DNA from: Phycomyces nitens
Taxonomy: Eukaryota > Mucoromycota > Mucoromycetes > Mucorales > Phycomycetaceae
Direction of reading: 5' to 3'
Assembly: GCA_022702545.1 (NCBI GenBank)
Contig: JAHRBC010000003.1
Coordinates: forward strand, 4,464,001-4,528,000
Length of the DNA stretch: 64,000 nucleotides
Under the pieces are notes generated by a model, which saw nothing but the letters and a program-made list of their open reading frames with translations, searched no databases and had not been told where the DNA came from. Shown piece after piece: positions 22,552 through 39,073 of this stretch (within the stretch, counting starts at the first letter, position 1; every line of letters starts with the position of its first letter). The translations under genes were made by a program, and so were the position numbers.

Positions 22552-24261
22552 TAGACCCAAACAATGATGAATGGATCTGATACTTCCTCCAGAAAAGGGT
22601 CGTGGGTCCTGTAACGCTTTGATTTTTATTTTTAATGGCGCGTGGTTTGTTAAGATGTTTGTTACAGGCACCATAGATGTACGAGGGTAAAACATATAGA
22701 CATCTAGTACGTATTGTTTTGCATTTATGCCTTTTGAGTGTAAAAGGGCTCTCTATTTATCAAATGTACAAACCATGGTTGGAATCAAGAGAGCCAGCAA
22801 GTAGGTGACTCACAAGACGATTACAAACTTGAAATTTGCAAATATTATTATGTGCCCTGTACGCTATTATTTATCTTGAGTTTATAAGAGCTTTATCAAA
22901 AAGGCCTTTTTCCAAGGATCATTTGCCGGAGTTGGTCCGATCCTGTTACCATCGGATTGGAAGGAAACCAGGTTTCTCCGGTTATCCAGAAGAATAGAAT
23001 AACAGACTTGGCTTGGCTTGAATTTTATTTTAATACATTATTATTTTTTTGGGCAAAAATACGATCAAAATATTACTAATTGTATATAACATGCAAACAA
23101 TTTGAAAACATTGCAAGGTCAATAACAGCCGAATGTTTCAATTTTCATAGTATTAGAGATCAGTAAGCATTCTTTATTTTTTATTTTTATTTTTATTTTC
23201 TTGTGGAGCTTTTGGTTTCAATTTTTGGATTTACACTTACAAAATGTATATATTTCAAATGGCGCAAAAAACCCAAAATACTTCCAATCATTCACATTTC
23301 AAGATAGCCCAAAGACGAATAGAGTGTATAGAAAATAAATAGAGAGCAAATGCAAATCAAAACAGACACCTAAAACCAATGATATTTTCAATATATAAAA
23401 CAATTATGGATTTCCCTATAAATTTTTGTTATTTGTATTGTAAAGTCATTAGAAAATTATTCAACTAAAATATAAGAAACCCCAGATCTGGACTAATATT
23501 ACCAGTCTAAAGCGCTGCTACTTGGCGAATATATTGGGTTTACTTGTTGATGTTCAAGCAAATATACTCGTATGCCACATATTGTACAATATAATTATTA
23601 TTTTTTACACTTTATACAAATTATAGTAATTTAGACCCTTTTGTCTTACAGTGCCTTTTTTGTCGTACTTGCACCTTGATCTGCTTGAATTAGGATTAAA
23701 ATTGACATACTTTCCAAGAACAATCAAGACTAACAATACCTACAACTCGGTTGTTTTTTGTAACCTGGGTCCGTAAAAATACCATTGATATTTCAACTCA
23801 GTATACGATTAGGTGATAAGTGGTCGGGTGTGTATAACCTGGGTTATGGACGAACCGATCGACTTTTAATCATTCCCTACTTTCCATGTCACATACTTTT
23901 TTTTTAGTGTATTGGTCCCACACCACGTATTTCTGAATGGCCCCGCAATTTTCTTGTGTTTGTCTCGCCTTTGGTTCTACAATCCCACTGACGATACGAT
24001 TATCTAAAGGGGTCCCAATTGTCCTTTACATTTGCATTTCTTGATCCAACAAAATATCATGGGAGATCAGAGACGTGACGTAGAGAAAAAAAAATGGTCG
24101 TGAAAGGTACTTTACTTTTCCTGATATTGTTTGGAGTTTAGCCTTTCAAATGACATGATAGAATATTGCAAAAGGGTATGATTGAGTATACAATAGAATG
24201 ATGACTTTTCAATCTAGTACTTTTGTGGGAATCAAAGTCTTGTAATACTCATTTACTTTTA

Positions 24262-24297
24262 CATTATTATTATTATTATAATTATTATTATTATTAT
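24262..24297. repeat. (ATT)n microsatellite
   Basis: About eleven ATT units with one interruption, in the 3' flank of the alanyl-tRNA synthetase gene. Confidence 0.9.
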
Positions 24298-24333
24298 TTT
24301 GTGAATAGTCTGATGATGGAGAAAAGAATCTTT

Positions 24334-28108
<3,775 letters not shown>

Positions 28109-29014
28109 GATAATCGTTGCTCTGTGACAGGACCCTGGCAACCGAGAATGAATAAAAAAAAAAGGACTTGTAGGCGGACTTATGACTCGCTTTTTTAATT
28201 GCTCCAACTTTGTCTCTTTTGATGCCTTGTAGTTTAAAGAGTATGGCCAGAGACAAAAGGATGCCTATCTGTTGACCATGTAGGGTGCATTATTTTTAAA
28301 AGCTTCTTTTTTTTTGAAACTTTTTTTTTGAAACACCACTGGACAAGTATGCCCTTTATTACAATATGAATATATTGAAAGTGGTTTATTGGTAGATCGA
28401 ATAACTTGTATACTTTGCCGGATGTGCTTACCAGAATATTATGTTTGTAAAAAGGTCAATTGGGCTATATTGCGTATTTCGTACAAAGATACACTCTTGG
28501 ATTATCTATAGGAATATCATGGTTTATAGCCACTTTGGATCATACACACATATATATAAATATAAATGTATATAGTCTTGGTGTCGAACATTAAGACATC
28601 GAGTCACAATTTATGAGTCCGGCAGGGGGAAGGAGGACAGAGATACAGACTTGTGGACGAGGTTGAGAAGGCTGAATAAGTCTTTAAAGTGGTCTTTTTG
28701 GAATACTTGTATATTTTGACGCCAATATTGAGACAATGGGAATATAAGACGGATATTTTCCAAACTTTGCAACCCATTACAATTCGTCCTCTGCCTATAT
28801 TTTAGACCAGAAAATCAATACATAGCCACCCACTGCCCATGTTTTACTAGCTGCATTGAAGCCATTGTCTCTTGGCCCTTTTCTCTTTCTCTTTCTCTCC
28901 AATGCTGTTCAAAAACACGTCACATAGATAGCGGGTGCTTCTTGGTGTAAAACAAAAAAAAAGTACGCTGAGTGCCCAATCCATTCCTACATTCTCTTAT
29001 TGTTGCATTTCATC
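28109..29014. other. Divergent promoter region, AlaRS and Myt1-like kinase
   Basis: Spacer between two head-to-head genes. It contains (TA) runs near 28552-28575, CT-rich tracts at 28880-28900 that likely belong to the kinase leader, and no supportable gene. Confidence 0.55.
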
Positions 29015-31082
<2,068 letters not shown>

Positions 31083-31121
31083 AGCCATAGTTTTGGAATT
31101 TGATATCACCCAAAAAAAAAG

Positions 31122-31148
31122 CACACACACACACACACACACACACAC
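31122..31148. repeat. (CA)n microsatellite
   Basis: About thirteen CA units, some 40 bp downstream of the kinase stop codon and probably in its 3' UTR. Confidence 0.9.
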
Positions 31149-31669
31149 TTGTGCCCAGCAGTGAAGTTGTATTCACACCTTATGAACCTTGTTTATTTTT
31201 ACTTGTCGCTTAGTCATTACCATAAAAAAATTCTTGGCATTTTCATTTCTGAGTTGATTCTCTATATAAGATGTGCTTAGGCTCTACGGGCACGATATTT
31301 TGACAGAAAAAGAAAGAAAGAGAGTCAAAAGGGATCATAAAAGGCATTTGCTCTCGGGATATCAAGCCGTTATACTTTGATTTACAATTAATAAACTGTT
31401 GGAAAGAGTTTTCTACAATCAAGTCTTTATATACCTTCAAAAGTCAAGTGTACTTTATCAATTGCAAAGTGTGTTGTGTAAAAAAAACTGTTTTTTTTTT
31501 CACTTTTATTAATATCAAGAGATTATATAAAGATATCTCTAATGTCGTAAATGAAATGTCTTTGGATATCTTTTTTTATAGTCCATGTAATAAAGACAAG
31601 ACATTTGTTCAATATCTCATAGTTATCTTTATACTTTATAATCTCTTGTAAACATTTACTCTTTATCCA

Positions 31670-32145
31670 GAGCCTTTTTCAACTGCTTTATTGTAGGTTT
31701 AATTGACCTTTGGATATATTGACATGCAATATACTCCAAATGTTCTCGATTGGATTCGAGTCTATTTTGTATCTTCTTGACATATCCAGAGCTTGTATGC
31801 AATTGATGAAATCAATCGAATAGACAGACCAAAATTGGCACTGAAATATAAACATCAATTACTGTGCTATATTTTAATTAAAGAGAGAATGACAGCTTAA
31901 AGTATATTGGGCAATTAGACACATTGTTTATGTCAATCTTGGTCAACTAGTTTACTATTTTCAACACCAAAAAAAAGGCAATTCGAATCGTATATTTATG
32001 GACTCGCTGTTCCACCAAATGCCATATAGTGCTTCCAAAATCCAGTGGCGCAATCAAGTTTCTGCCCTGTATATCTCTCATTGTAAATTTCCCCACGATC
32101 CAACATTTAATTTCTGGAAGCATTTTGAATAGGTTTGACATTATA
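31670..32145 (-). mobile_element. Decayed, internally deleted Tc1/mariner element
   Basis: Minus-strand reading near 31740-31770 gives DSNPIENIWSIL, the C-terminal DDE-domain signature of Tc1/mariner transposases. A lysine-rich tail like that of the copy at 15.5 kb follows. About 250 bp upstream in the same direction (31960-32145) is a helix-turn-helix-like piece ending in VEQRVHKY, consistent with the DNA-binding N terminus. The spacing is far too short for a full transposase, so the middle is deleted, and stops interrupt the rest. Confidence 0.6.
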
Positions 32146-33104
32146 CAGATAATTTAAAGAAAATAAGGCTGGAACCCACTCGCAATCAAAAGAACAAGAT
32201 TGAATTGCTGATGTTTAGGGCCATCTTAAAGAAATCGACTGACAGTGTATTTTATCTAAACCATTTTTGGCGACTCTATAATTCGTTTATCAATTGTCAA
32301 TTGGACTCTCCTGGTGTTTCTTATTCAGGGCATGGAGATCCCTTTCAAGTATATAGCCTTATATATTAACAACCCTCAGTCATATTTTGTACCTTGTCTA
32401 CTAGAGAATGTTGGCACTGTTTACAAGACAACAGGGCCTTTATTCCATAAATTATTTACTAGTTTTAATGATTGTCTCTATAGATTCTGGTTTACTACCC
32501 ACATGTCCCTATGGAAACATTAGCCTGTTTTCAATGGTCCTTGTTTATGCAGAGGTACATTGATCTCCCCTTGATTTTCTCGTTGATAAATATCACTCTA
32601 GTACCTCTTGCTGTCATACTTTTGGTACCATGAGCCAGAGTATAAAAGTATTGGATATTTACAATAAATAGCTTTGAGTTAATGGACCTCTGATGGTCTG
32701 TTGCTCATCTTTAAAAAAAAACAAAAAAAACTCTTTCCAAGTATCCGCAATAGTGCCATTTCAAATCGAAAGGCTCTATTTTAGACTAACAAAAGATCAA
32801 CCTCTAGCTCTATTGGGCTGAACCAGACTTTTGGTGGCATTAAAGCAGTGTATAAAGAACTTGATACTCACTTGTAAGCGCGACTGTATGTGGTACCTTG
32901 ACCAATAATAACTTTAAACTCCATGCTGACGTGATTCCGCAAGAAACACAACTCTAAAGAATCCAAAAAAATAAAGGAGGCAAAAAGGCTAAAAAAGGCT
33001 ACCAAGCCATCTATTGCACCTTATTTTTTCTGCTTTTTTACAGCTTGTTATCTTGCCCTTCTTCTTCTTCCTCTTTCTTTATATTTCTGTTGCTGAATTC
33101 TTCA

Positions 33105-33802
33105 ATGACAACTTCTACTGCTAACGAAGCCTACAGTGTTCAGGGCGTACAGTCCAAGTTCCATGAGGGTCTGACACGCATTGACAAGGAGTTGTCCCAG
33201 TACAAGTACGCAAATGAGCTCCAGAGACGTACTGGTATTCCCAAGACCTATTTTGTCGTGGCTGCTGCTGGCATTATGTTCTTGATGATCTTCTTCAACT
33301 TGGCTGGTCAATTGTTGACCAACTGCATTTCATGGGTCTATCCAGGTATGTGTCTTGTATTCTGTGAACCATTGAATGGTTTACTCAAATCTCGTGTTTT
33401 TATCATCTGTGTAGCCTACGCCTCCTTCAAGGCCATCGAGTCTCCCAGCACAGAGGATGATAAGCAGTGGTTGACCTACTGGACTGTCATTGGATTCGTC
33501 CAGTTGGTTGAGTACTTTTCTGACATCTTGTTGTACTGGTTCCCCTTTTACTACCTCTTCAAGACCCTTCTTGTTCTCTGGCTCGCTCTTCCCCACTTTA
33601 GAGTGAGTACTGCGGTTTATTGTCGTTGCGAAAACTAATTTCATTTTGTGTAAAGGGTGCTGAGATTCTCTATGCTCGTTTCCTCCGTCCTTTCCTTTTG
33701 AACGCCCAGTCTGATATTGACCGCCGCACTGATTCTCTCCGTAACAAGGTCGGAGAGATCGCTACCGGTGTTGCCCAGTCTGCTCTTCCCAAGAGCAGCT
33801 AA
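33105..33802 (+). CDS. YOP1: ER-shaping reticulon-like protein Yop1/REEP5 (TB2/DP1/HVA22 family)
   Basis: Three exons (33105-33345, 33415-33602, 33656-33802) give 191 residues; yeast Yop1 is 180. The TB2/DP1/HVA22 domain is plain: a long hydrophobic hairpin around TYFVVAAAGIMFLMIFFNLAG, the invariant YPAYASFKAIES across the first junction, QWLTYWTVIGF and the second hairpin DILLYWFPFYYLFK. The tail is an amphipathic helix containing RPFLLNAQSDIDRR. The protein inserts wedge-like into tubular ER and stabilises membrane curvature, with reticulons and the Sey1/atlastin GTPase as partners. The start ATG is preceded by a CT-rich leader, and an AATAAA-like signal follows the stop (about 33852). Confidence 0.96.
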
Positions 33803-36800
33803 GGCACACCCTGTACATCGCATGCATGCATTCGTTCCTCTAATCCATATCAATAAAATTAAAAGAATGATCAATATTATTTATATATAAAACATTAAGA
33901 GCTTCAAAACGTATATGTGGCGATTATCTCAATTCTCAGGCACAGTTGAAGCGGAGCCTTCAGATGGGATATTCTATATATTCACATGGCAAAGTTCGCA
34001 TTGCGAAATGACACTACAGGTGATACTGGAAGAAACTGACTGAATGTCGCACACATACAGCCAGTGTTTCAACTCCAAAAAAAAATACTCCTTAAAATAT
34101 ATGAGCCACAAAAGAGAGTGCTTTCGAAACTGATCCGAGTTTTAAAGGCTAGAGTATCGTTTCCAGATTACATTTTTATTACATAAAAACCAATGGCAAT
34201 ATGGATTTCTTGGGTGATTTTGTAAAGTGCCTTTTTTTTAATAAAAAAAAATCCATTGAATGATCTGGAAGATATTGGAGAGTATTAAGAGCAGGAATGT
34301 TGGTGACATGAGTAGTATAAAAACAATAAATCTGGATAGATTGGGATACTATCGAGGGTGCTAAAAGGCAATAAAAGAAATGTACTACAATAAGCTTGGC
34401 TAGAAAAATAAGATAAAATAGAATATAGACAGCGAGTACTTTGGGTTTATCACAAAAAGACTGTTGCTGTTTGTATTGTGCATTTTACATAATTGTATAG
34501 AGTTGGTGATGATGTTCTGTAATTTCTACAACCGATCAGACTTGACGGGTTATTTTACTTTTACTATTAACCAGCGTGTTGGGGTGTGTTTTTTTTTTTG
34601 GTATACCACGCCAAGAGGAGCGGTAACTATGCCAACAGTAACATTACTAGCGTTTCTTTGAATTTAGGCTACTTTATCTTTACAGATTTTTGTGGTTTAA
34701 AAATAGTCATTAATGATAAATTCACAAGTCAGATTTGGTCTTTAAAAGAAAATTCCCGTTTATGCTGTAAAATCAACCACTGTGATTCTTTACGTACGTT
34801 TATAATATCAAATTGCTGCACCATAAGATGATGATCATAAACCAAAAAGACAATGCTTGTGAATCTAGTAACTTTTTATTAATGTCGTGATGTTTGGATT
34901 TTAGGCTCAAGAGTCTCTTTTTCCAAATGGGGTGGAGGAATGGCTGTCATTTTGTTGTTCTTGTTGAGACAACAACTCGACATCATCATGATTGATGCTC
35001 TAATGTAACTGTTTCAGTTAAAGGTCATTGAGACTGTGGTCTGATTGACATGGTTTATACTCCAAAATTTGAACATGAGCATCAAGATGGATTCTTAGTT
35101 TATTAATGTCAGCATAATGTGTAATGCATACTGGGCGACCAGTGTGCTATTAAGTTGTGTGAGCTTTCAGTTTTTATAAAGGTATAGTCATTGTTATTGT
35201 GTCGTAGAGATCCTCCAAATCTTTGAGGTGTGGATATACCATGGTGTTGCAAGTGTCTTTAAAGTGTTTGAGGAGGAGACAATTTCACATTCAAAACATT
35301 TGTTTACAATTGTGACAAGCTTGGATAACAATGCCATGGCAATGAAAAATATATAGATTGATGCCATGGAAACAGGAATGAGATCATTGGGTTTCATGCC
35401 AAAAAAAAAACTCGATTGATCTGGCCTGCTTAACCATCATTTTTTCTTTACAACCTTTCTTTGCTGAAACGCTTTTCAAAACCTTTAGGATGATGAGAAA
35501 TGAAGCCTACAAAGTCTCTCAAATACAGACTATCGCATGCTTTACGAATTCTAGTCATGAGCGATTATTTTTCTAAAAACTCTCGATTTTTACTCTTGAC
35601 AACTAAAAATACTCAATTGGGCTATGAATTGGAGCATTATCCAAAAGATAATATCCTTTTATTTATGTATACCTGTTCATTTCATGAATAATAGTTTTTG
35701 AAAACCTCAAATAATGGCCTCACACTCAAGCTTTCTCTTTTTGATATGCTTTGGAACTCTTATAACCTTACTTAAGCTGGAAGCAGAGATTGCCTTTGCC
35801 ATGGTAACAGGTACTGTAACTATTGCAGGAGTCCCTTTTTTGACCAAGCCATACCTCGTCCTAAATCAATATAAAAGGCTGATTCATCAAGAAAGACACA
35901 ATTGGTTGTAAATAGATTAGTTTTTTTTGCCTCTTTTGGACCCAATCGTACCATTGCCGATTCGTTTTTTTTATTACTGTTTTGATAGGGAAAAAAAAGC
36001 TCCTCGTCAACAGCAAGATCCATTGGCTCATCTTCATGCTCATCAACAACATCCTGTCCATATTTATAAAAATAGATCAAAAACACAAGAAATAAAGTAG
36101 AACCTTTCAATTTATACAAACAAAAATGCCACCATTATTGGGAAATTAGCAACACTGCAAAAATAAACGAGGTTCAGCTAATCTGAAAAATAAATATTCT
36201 TCAAAAGACTTTAAATCCAAGAAAATCAACAAGTATACTTTTTGAGATGACTGTATCCTATATAGTATTGTACTAGAGAGTTCAAGGATGATCAATAAAC
36301 AAGATAACCATATTTCCTTATTTCTGGCTTAGTTTATGGTTGGATAGGCAACAGACCCTAGTTGGATAGAGGAGCCACCAAAAATAAAATTCAAGTTACA
36401 AATATTCTAGACTCTAATGGGAATATTGGCCATCTATAGAATCATTAATAACAACACAAGAATCTCTTAGCCATTTCAGCTTATAAAATGGCAATTTCTA
36501 CAGAGTATATCTTGCTTTCCAAAATATTAGAAATCCATATATAATGGAAAAGATGTAGTGGGTGATAGCGCCACAAGGCCAGTTTCAGAAAACAGCATTG
36601 ATACATGCACGGTTCACCTTGTTTGTCGTACTATGCCCGCCACCTCTTCTTTCCAGCAAGATGTATTGTGATCTTTCAACAAACACACACACACATATGT
36701 GTATATATATAATTTCAGGGTATACCAGAATAACAAGATGCTTTACAGCAAAATATAGATGCTGCTCTTTAATCTTGTAAGGAGACCTAGTTAGGATGCC

Positions 36801-37273
36801 TATAGAACAAAATATTATGTATATGATTCTATACAGGATTATGTACGTGTTCATCACATTTATATCCAACTTGCCAAGGCCTGGTTATTTACAAAGGGAT
36901 AAGATTGATACATACATGATCGCGATAATAAAATGGGCTGATAAAAAAAAACAAGATGATAGATACTAGTTTATCTGAATGGATTTAAAGCTGAACTGCA
37001 GAGGCTTATTGATAGTTCTTACATTGACAGCAAAAGAGGAAAATGATGGAAAGGACGGTCTTAAAGTAGACCCTGCAAGGCTGTTAAATATCTAAAATAA
37101 ATGAATATGCAGCATGTACATAATGTATGGATTTTCCCACGTACACTTGCAACCTGATTGACAGACAAACATGTGCGATGAGAAATAGGGGATATTATTG
37201 TAAGCACCATACATACATCAAACTACACGGGGATGAACTTCTTTACAAAATAAATGCAATGGACTAAATTATA
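33803..37273. other. Intergenic region with Tc1/mariner remnant
   Basis: AT-rich. Apart from the transposase remnant at about 35460-36120, no gene is supported. Poly-A/T and (TA)n tracts are common, including a CA/TA run at about 36680-36710. Short open frames (for example 35194-35397 minus) show no recognisable domain. Confidence 0.55.
35460..36120 (-). mobile_element. Decayed Tc1/mariner transposase, largest remnant
   Basis: Minus-strand translation shows several transposase landmarks in the right order. First is TNCVFLDESAFYIDLGRGMAW (second half of the DDE core, Asp-Glu present). Next is SKKG followed by IVTVPVTMAKAIS in a shifted frame, then an LDNAPIHS-like block (about 35630). PIEYF follows almost at once, showing an internal deletion between the second and third catalytic acids. 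At least one frameshift and several stops make it a pseudogene. It is the longest and youngest-looking of the four copies in the window. Confidence 0.75.
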
Positions 37274-39073
37274 TTATTCTATGATAAAATGCTCGACTGA
37301 ACCAATCTGGATCGCTGCAAAGCCTCTAAGGAGATCTTCTTTCCAATACGCCTTACTCACATTGGGTGTCCAGAAGCGTACTCCTCCCAGTAAACTTGTG
37401 ACTGACATAAACATGCGCCACTCTGATCTAAAGTAGCCTTCGGTGTATCTTGCTTCTGACTTGTTCAACTTCCAAAATATGGGTATGCTAGGCGTATCTT
37501 CTGAAAGATACCAATGGTACCAGTCTGGGGATCTGGAATTGGGTGCCACACACAAATCTCTGGGCTGGTTTGGTGCATCATTGTCCTTGAGCTGATTAAA
37601 GGACAATAGGTTCATCCGTGTTCGACCCAAGCTATTAGGTGACTTGAGGGCATAGATTTCCACCGACTTCATTAGCATCGTGTCGAGGTGTGTAAATGGC
37701 ATATCGATCGGTAGACCTCCGCTTACTTTCTGGCGGGTACCTTGGATGGCGACTCTAATCAGGCTCAAGCGACGCAGTACACGGCACCTATCCGAGAGAT
37801 AGCCAAAGAACGAACTCGAAATTGTGGTATTCTGTAGTTCCACAGACCTCAGCCCATGCATGATAATGTTTGGTGTATTTGGATTGACGGAAAGACACTT
37901 GATATCCAAGTGCAATTTCTTGAGAAACCGACAGTTGTCCAAGAGACTATCGATATCTAGCCCCAATTCAGGTGCAATAAGGTTGAGGTTCACCAGGAGA
38001 GTGCATTGGCCGAGTGTGGTAAGTAGCACACCAAGCTCTATAGAACTATTCATGAACCTTAGAACAATCGATTCAAGACACCCAAACGAAAACAAGACCC
38101 TCTCACTCTTGCCGTTTGTGATCATTATTGGCTCTTCAGCTTCCCCATCCGTAGAATATTCCAGATATTTCAGAGGAGTGTCGTAGTGTCTGAGCCAGTC
38201 GAGTATATGGCTTGAAAAAGGACTATCGAGGATGTTTATCTTCAAGTACTCTGTTTTCTGGAATGCATTCTTCAATGATCCAAATAGGGTGCTTGCTTCG
38301 TCCAAGTGGCCTTTTTTGTCGCTTGGGTACTTCATTAGTCTCCAATCGAGTGAGGATAGGTTGGGAGTCTTGATAGCCCAGTAGTATAGCCACCTGAGGT
38401 CCCATGAAGGAATATCAAAAGATACATATATCAGCTGGTTTGACGGTTTTAGGTCTCTGAGACGTATTATATCCTCTTGTGACATATCTCGCATCTTTGC
38501 GGATAAGATCAAGGTCCTTAGGTGGGGTGTACTCGACAAGAGGGTTTCGAGATCATCCATGCAGAACGGTTCGCGGTCCTTGAATGAGTCATAGGTTAGC
38601 TTGAGCCAAGTGAGGGTGGGTAGACAGGACAGGGCACTGAAAAAGGCGGGTACGGTTGTCTTATCGCCATAGATATGAAAGCTCAGTCGTTTCAGGCTTT
38701 TCCAGTGACGCCAATCCGTAATGCTGGCTGGATACCTGCACAGCCAGATATCTTTCTCGACGCAAAAGTACTCTATCGATGGAAAACGCTGTTCCATCAA
38801 GCGACATATTCCGGCCACACTTACAGAGTACGCTGACAGAGTCAATTCCTGAATAAGCTGTCTGTATCCCCTATTGGACTCTAACGGACCAGATATCTTT
38901 TCGCATAATGCCCAGAGCTGCCAGTTTCCCTTGATGTCAATCGGGTTCCACAAGGACTCTTCGAAAGGTTGGGCCCATGTTCTGCACACCACAGAGCCTA
39001 TCCGTCTTTCCTTGGGAGGCAAGAAGCCAGCGATGTGAAAGAGAATCTCAAATGGTAGTTGAGATGCTAACAT
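37274..39073 (-). CDS. F-box/leucine-rich protein (copy A)
   Basis: Single-exon gene of 599 residues. An F-box occupies about residues 4-45 (QLPFEILFHIAGFLPPKERR...VCRTWAQPFEESLW). The remainder is a set of irregular leucine-rich repeats, with LKRLSFHIY, LTWLKLTY, LRTLILSA, LVNLNLIAP and LKKLHLDI spaced through the body. F-box proteins bridge substrates to the Skp1-Cullin1 ubiquitin ligase. The substrate cannot be deduced. The family is greatly expanded in Mucoromycota. A clear paralogue of nearly equal length lies at 45480-47288 on the other strand; both share SWDLxWLxYWAxKxPxxxSL near residues 220-245. Some 150 bp upstream on the same strand lies a frameshifted coding-like stretch (39180-39470). 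Confidence 0.88.
   Translation of the reverse strand: MLASQLPFEILFHIAGFLPPKERRIGSVVCRTWAQPFEESLWNPIDIKGNWQLWALCEKISGPLESNRGYRQLIQELTLSAYSVSVAGICRLMEQRFPSIEYFCVEKDIWLCRYPASITDWRHWKSLKRLSFHIYGDKTTVPAFFSALSCLPTLTWLKLTYDSFKDREPFCMDDLETLLSSTPHLRTLILSAKMRDMSQEDIIRLRDLKPSNQLIYVSFDIPSWDLRWLYYWAIKTPNLSSLDWRLMKYPSDKKGHLDEASTLFGSLKNAFQKTEYLKINILDSPFSSHILDWLRHYDTPLKYLEYSTDGEAEEPIMITNGKSERVLFSFGCLESIVLRFMNSSIELGVLLTTLGQCTLLVNLNLIAPELGLDIDSLLDNCRFLKKLHLDIKCLSVNPNTPNIIMHGLRSVELQNTTISSSFFGYLSDRCRVLRRLSLIRVAIQGTRQKVSGGLPIDMPFTHLDTMLMKSVEIYALKSPNSLGRTRMNLLSFNQLKDNDAPNQPRDLCVAPNSRSPDWYHWYLSEDTPSIPIFWKLNKSEARYTEGYFRSEWRMFMSVTSLLGGVRFWTPNVSKAYWKEDLLRGFAAIQIGSVEHFIIE

Larger units (their letters stand above)
22095..24333. 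other. Intergenic region between phosphate transporter and alanyl-tRNA synthetase
   Basis: Contains the promoter of the phosphate transporter (proximal part, 22095-22600) and the 3' flank of the alanyl-tRNA synthetase gene. An (ATT)n tract lies at 24262-24297. TTTTA-type pentanucleotide runs lie near 23172-23200. No gene is seen. Confidence 0.55.
31083..33104. other. Intergenic region with transposon remnant
   Basis: Contains a (CA)n tract just after the kinase stop and a decayed Tc1/mariner element at about 31670-32145. Remaining sequence is AT-rich. The last 100 bp are pyrimidine-rich and form the YOP1 leader. Confidence 0.55.
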
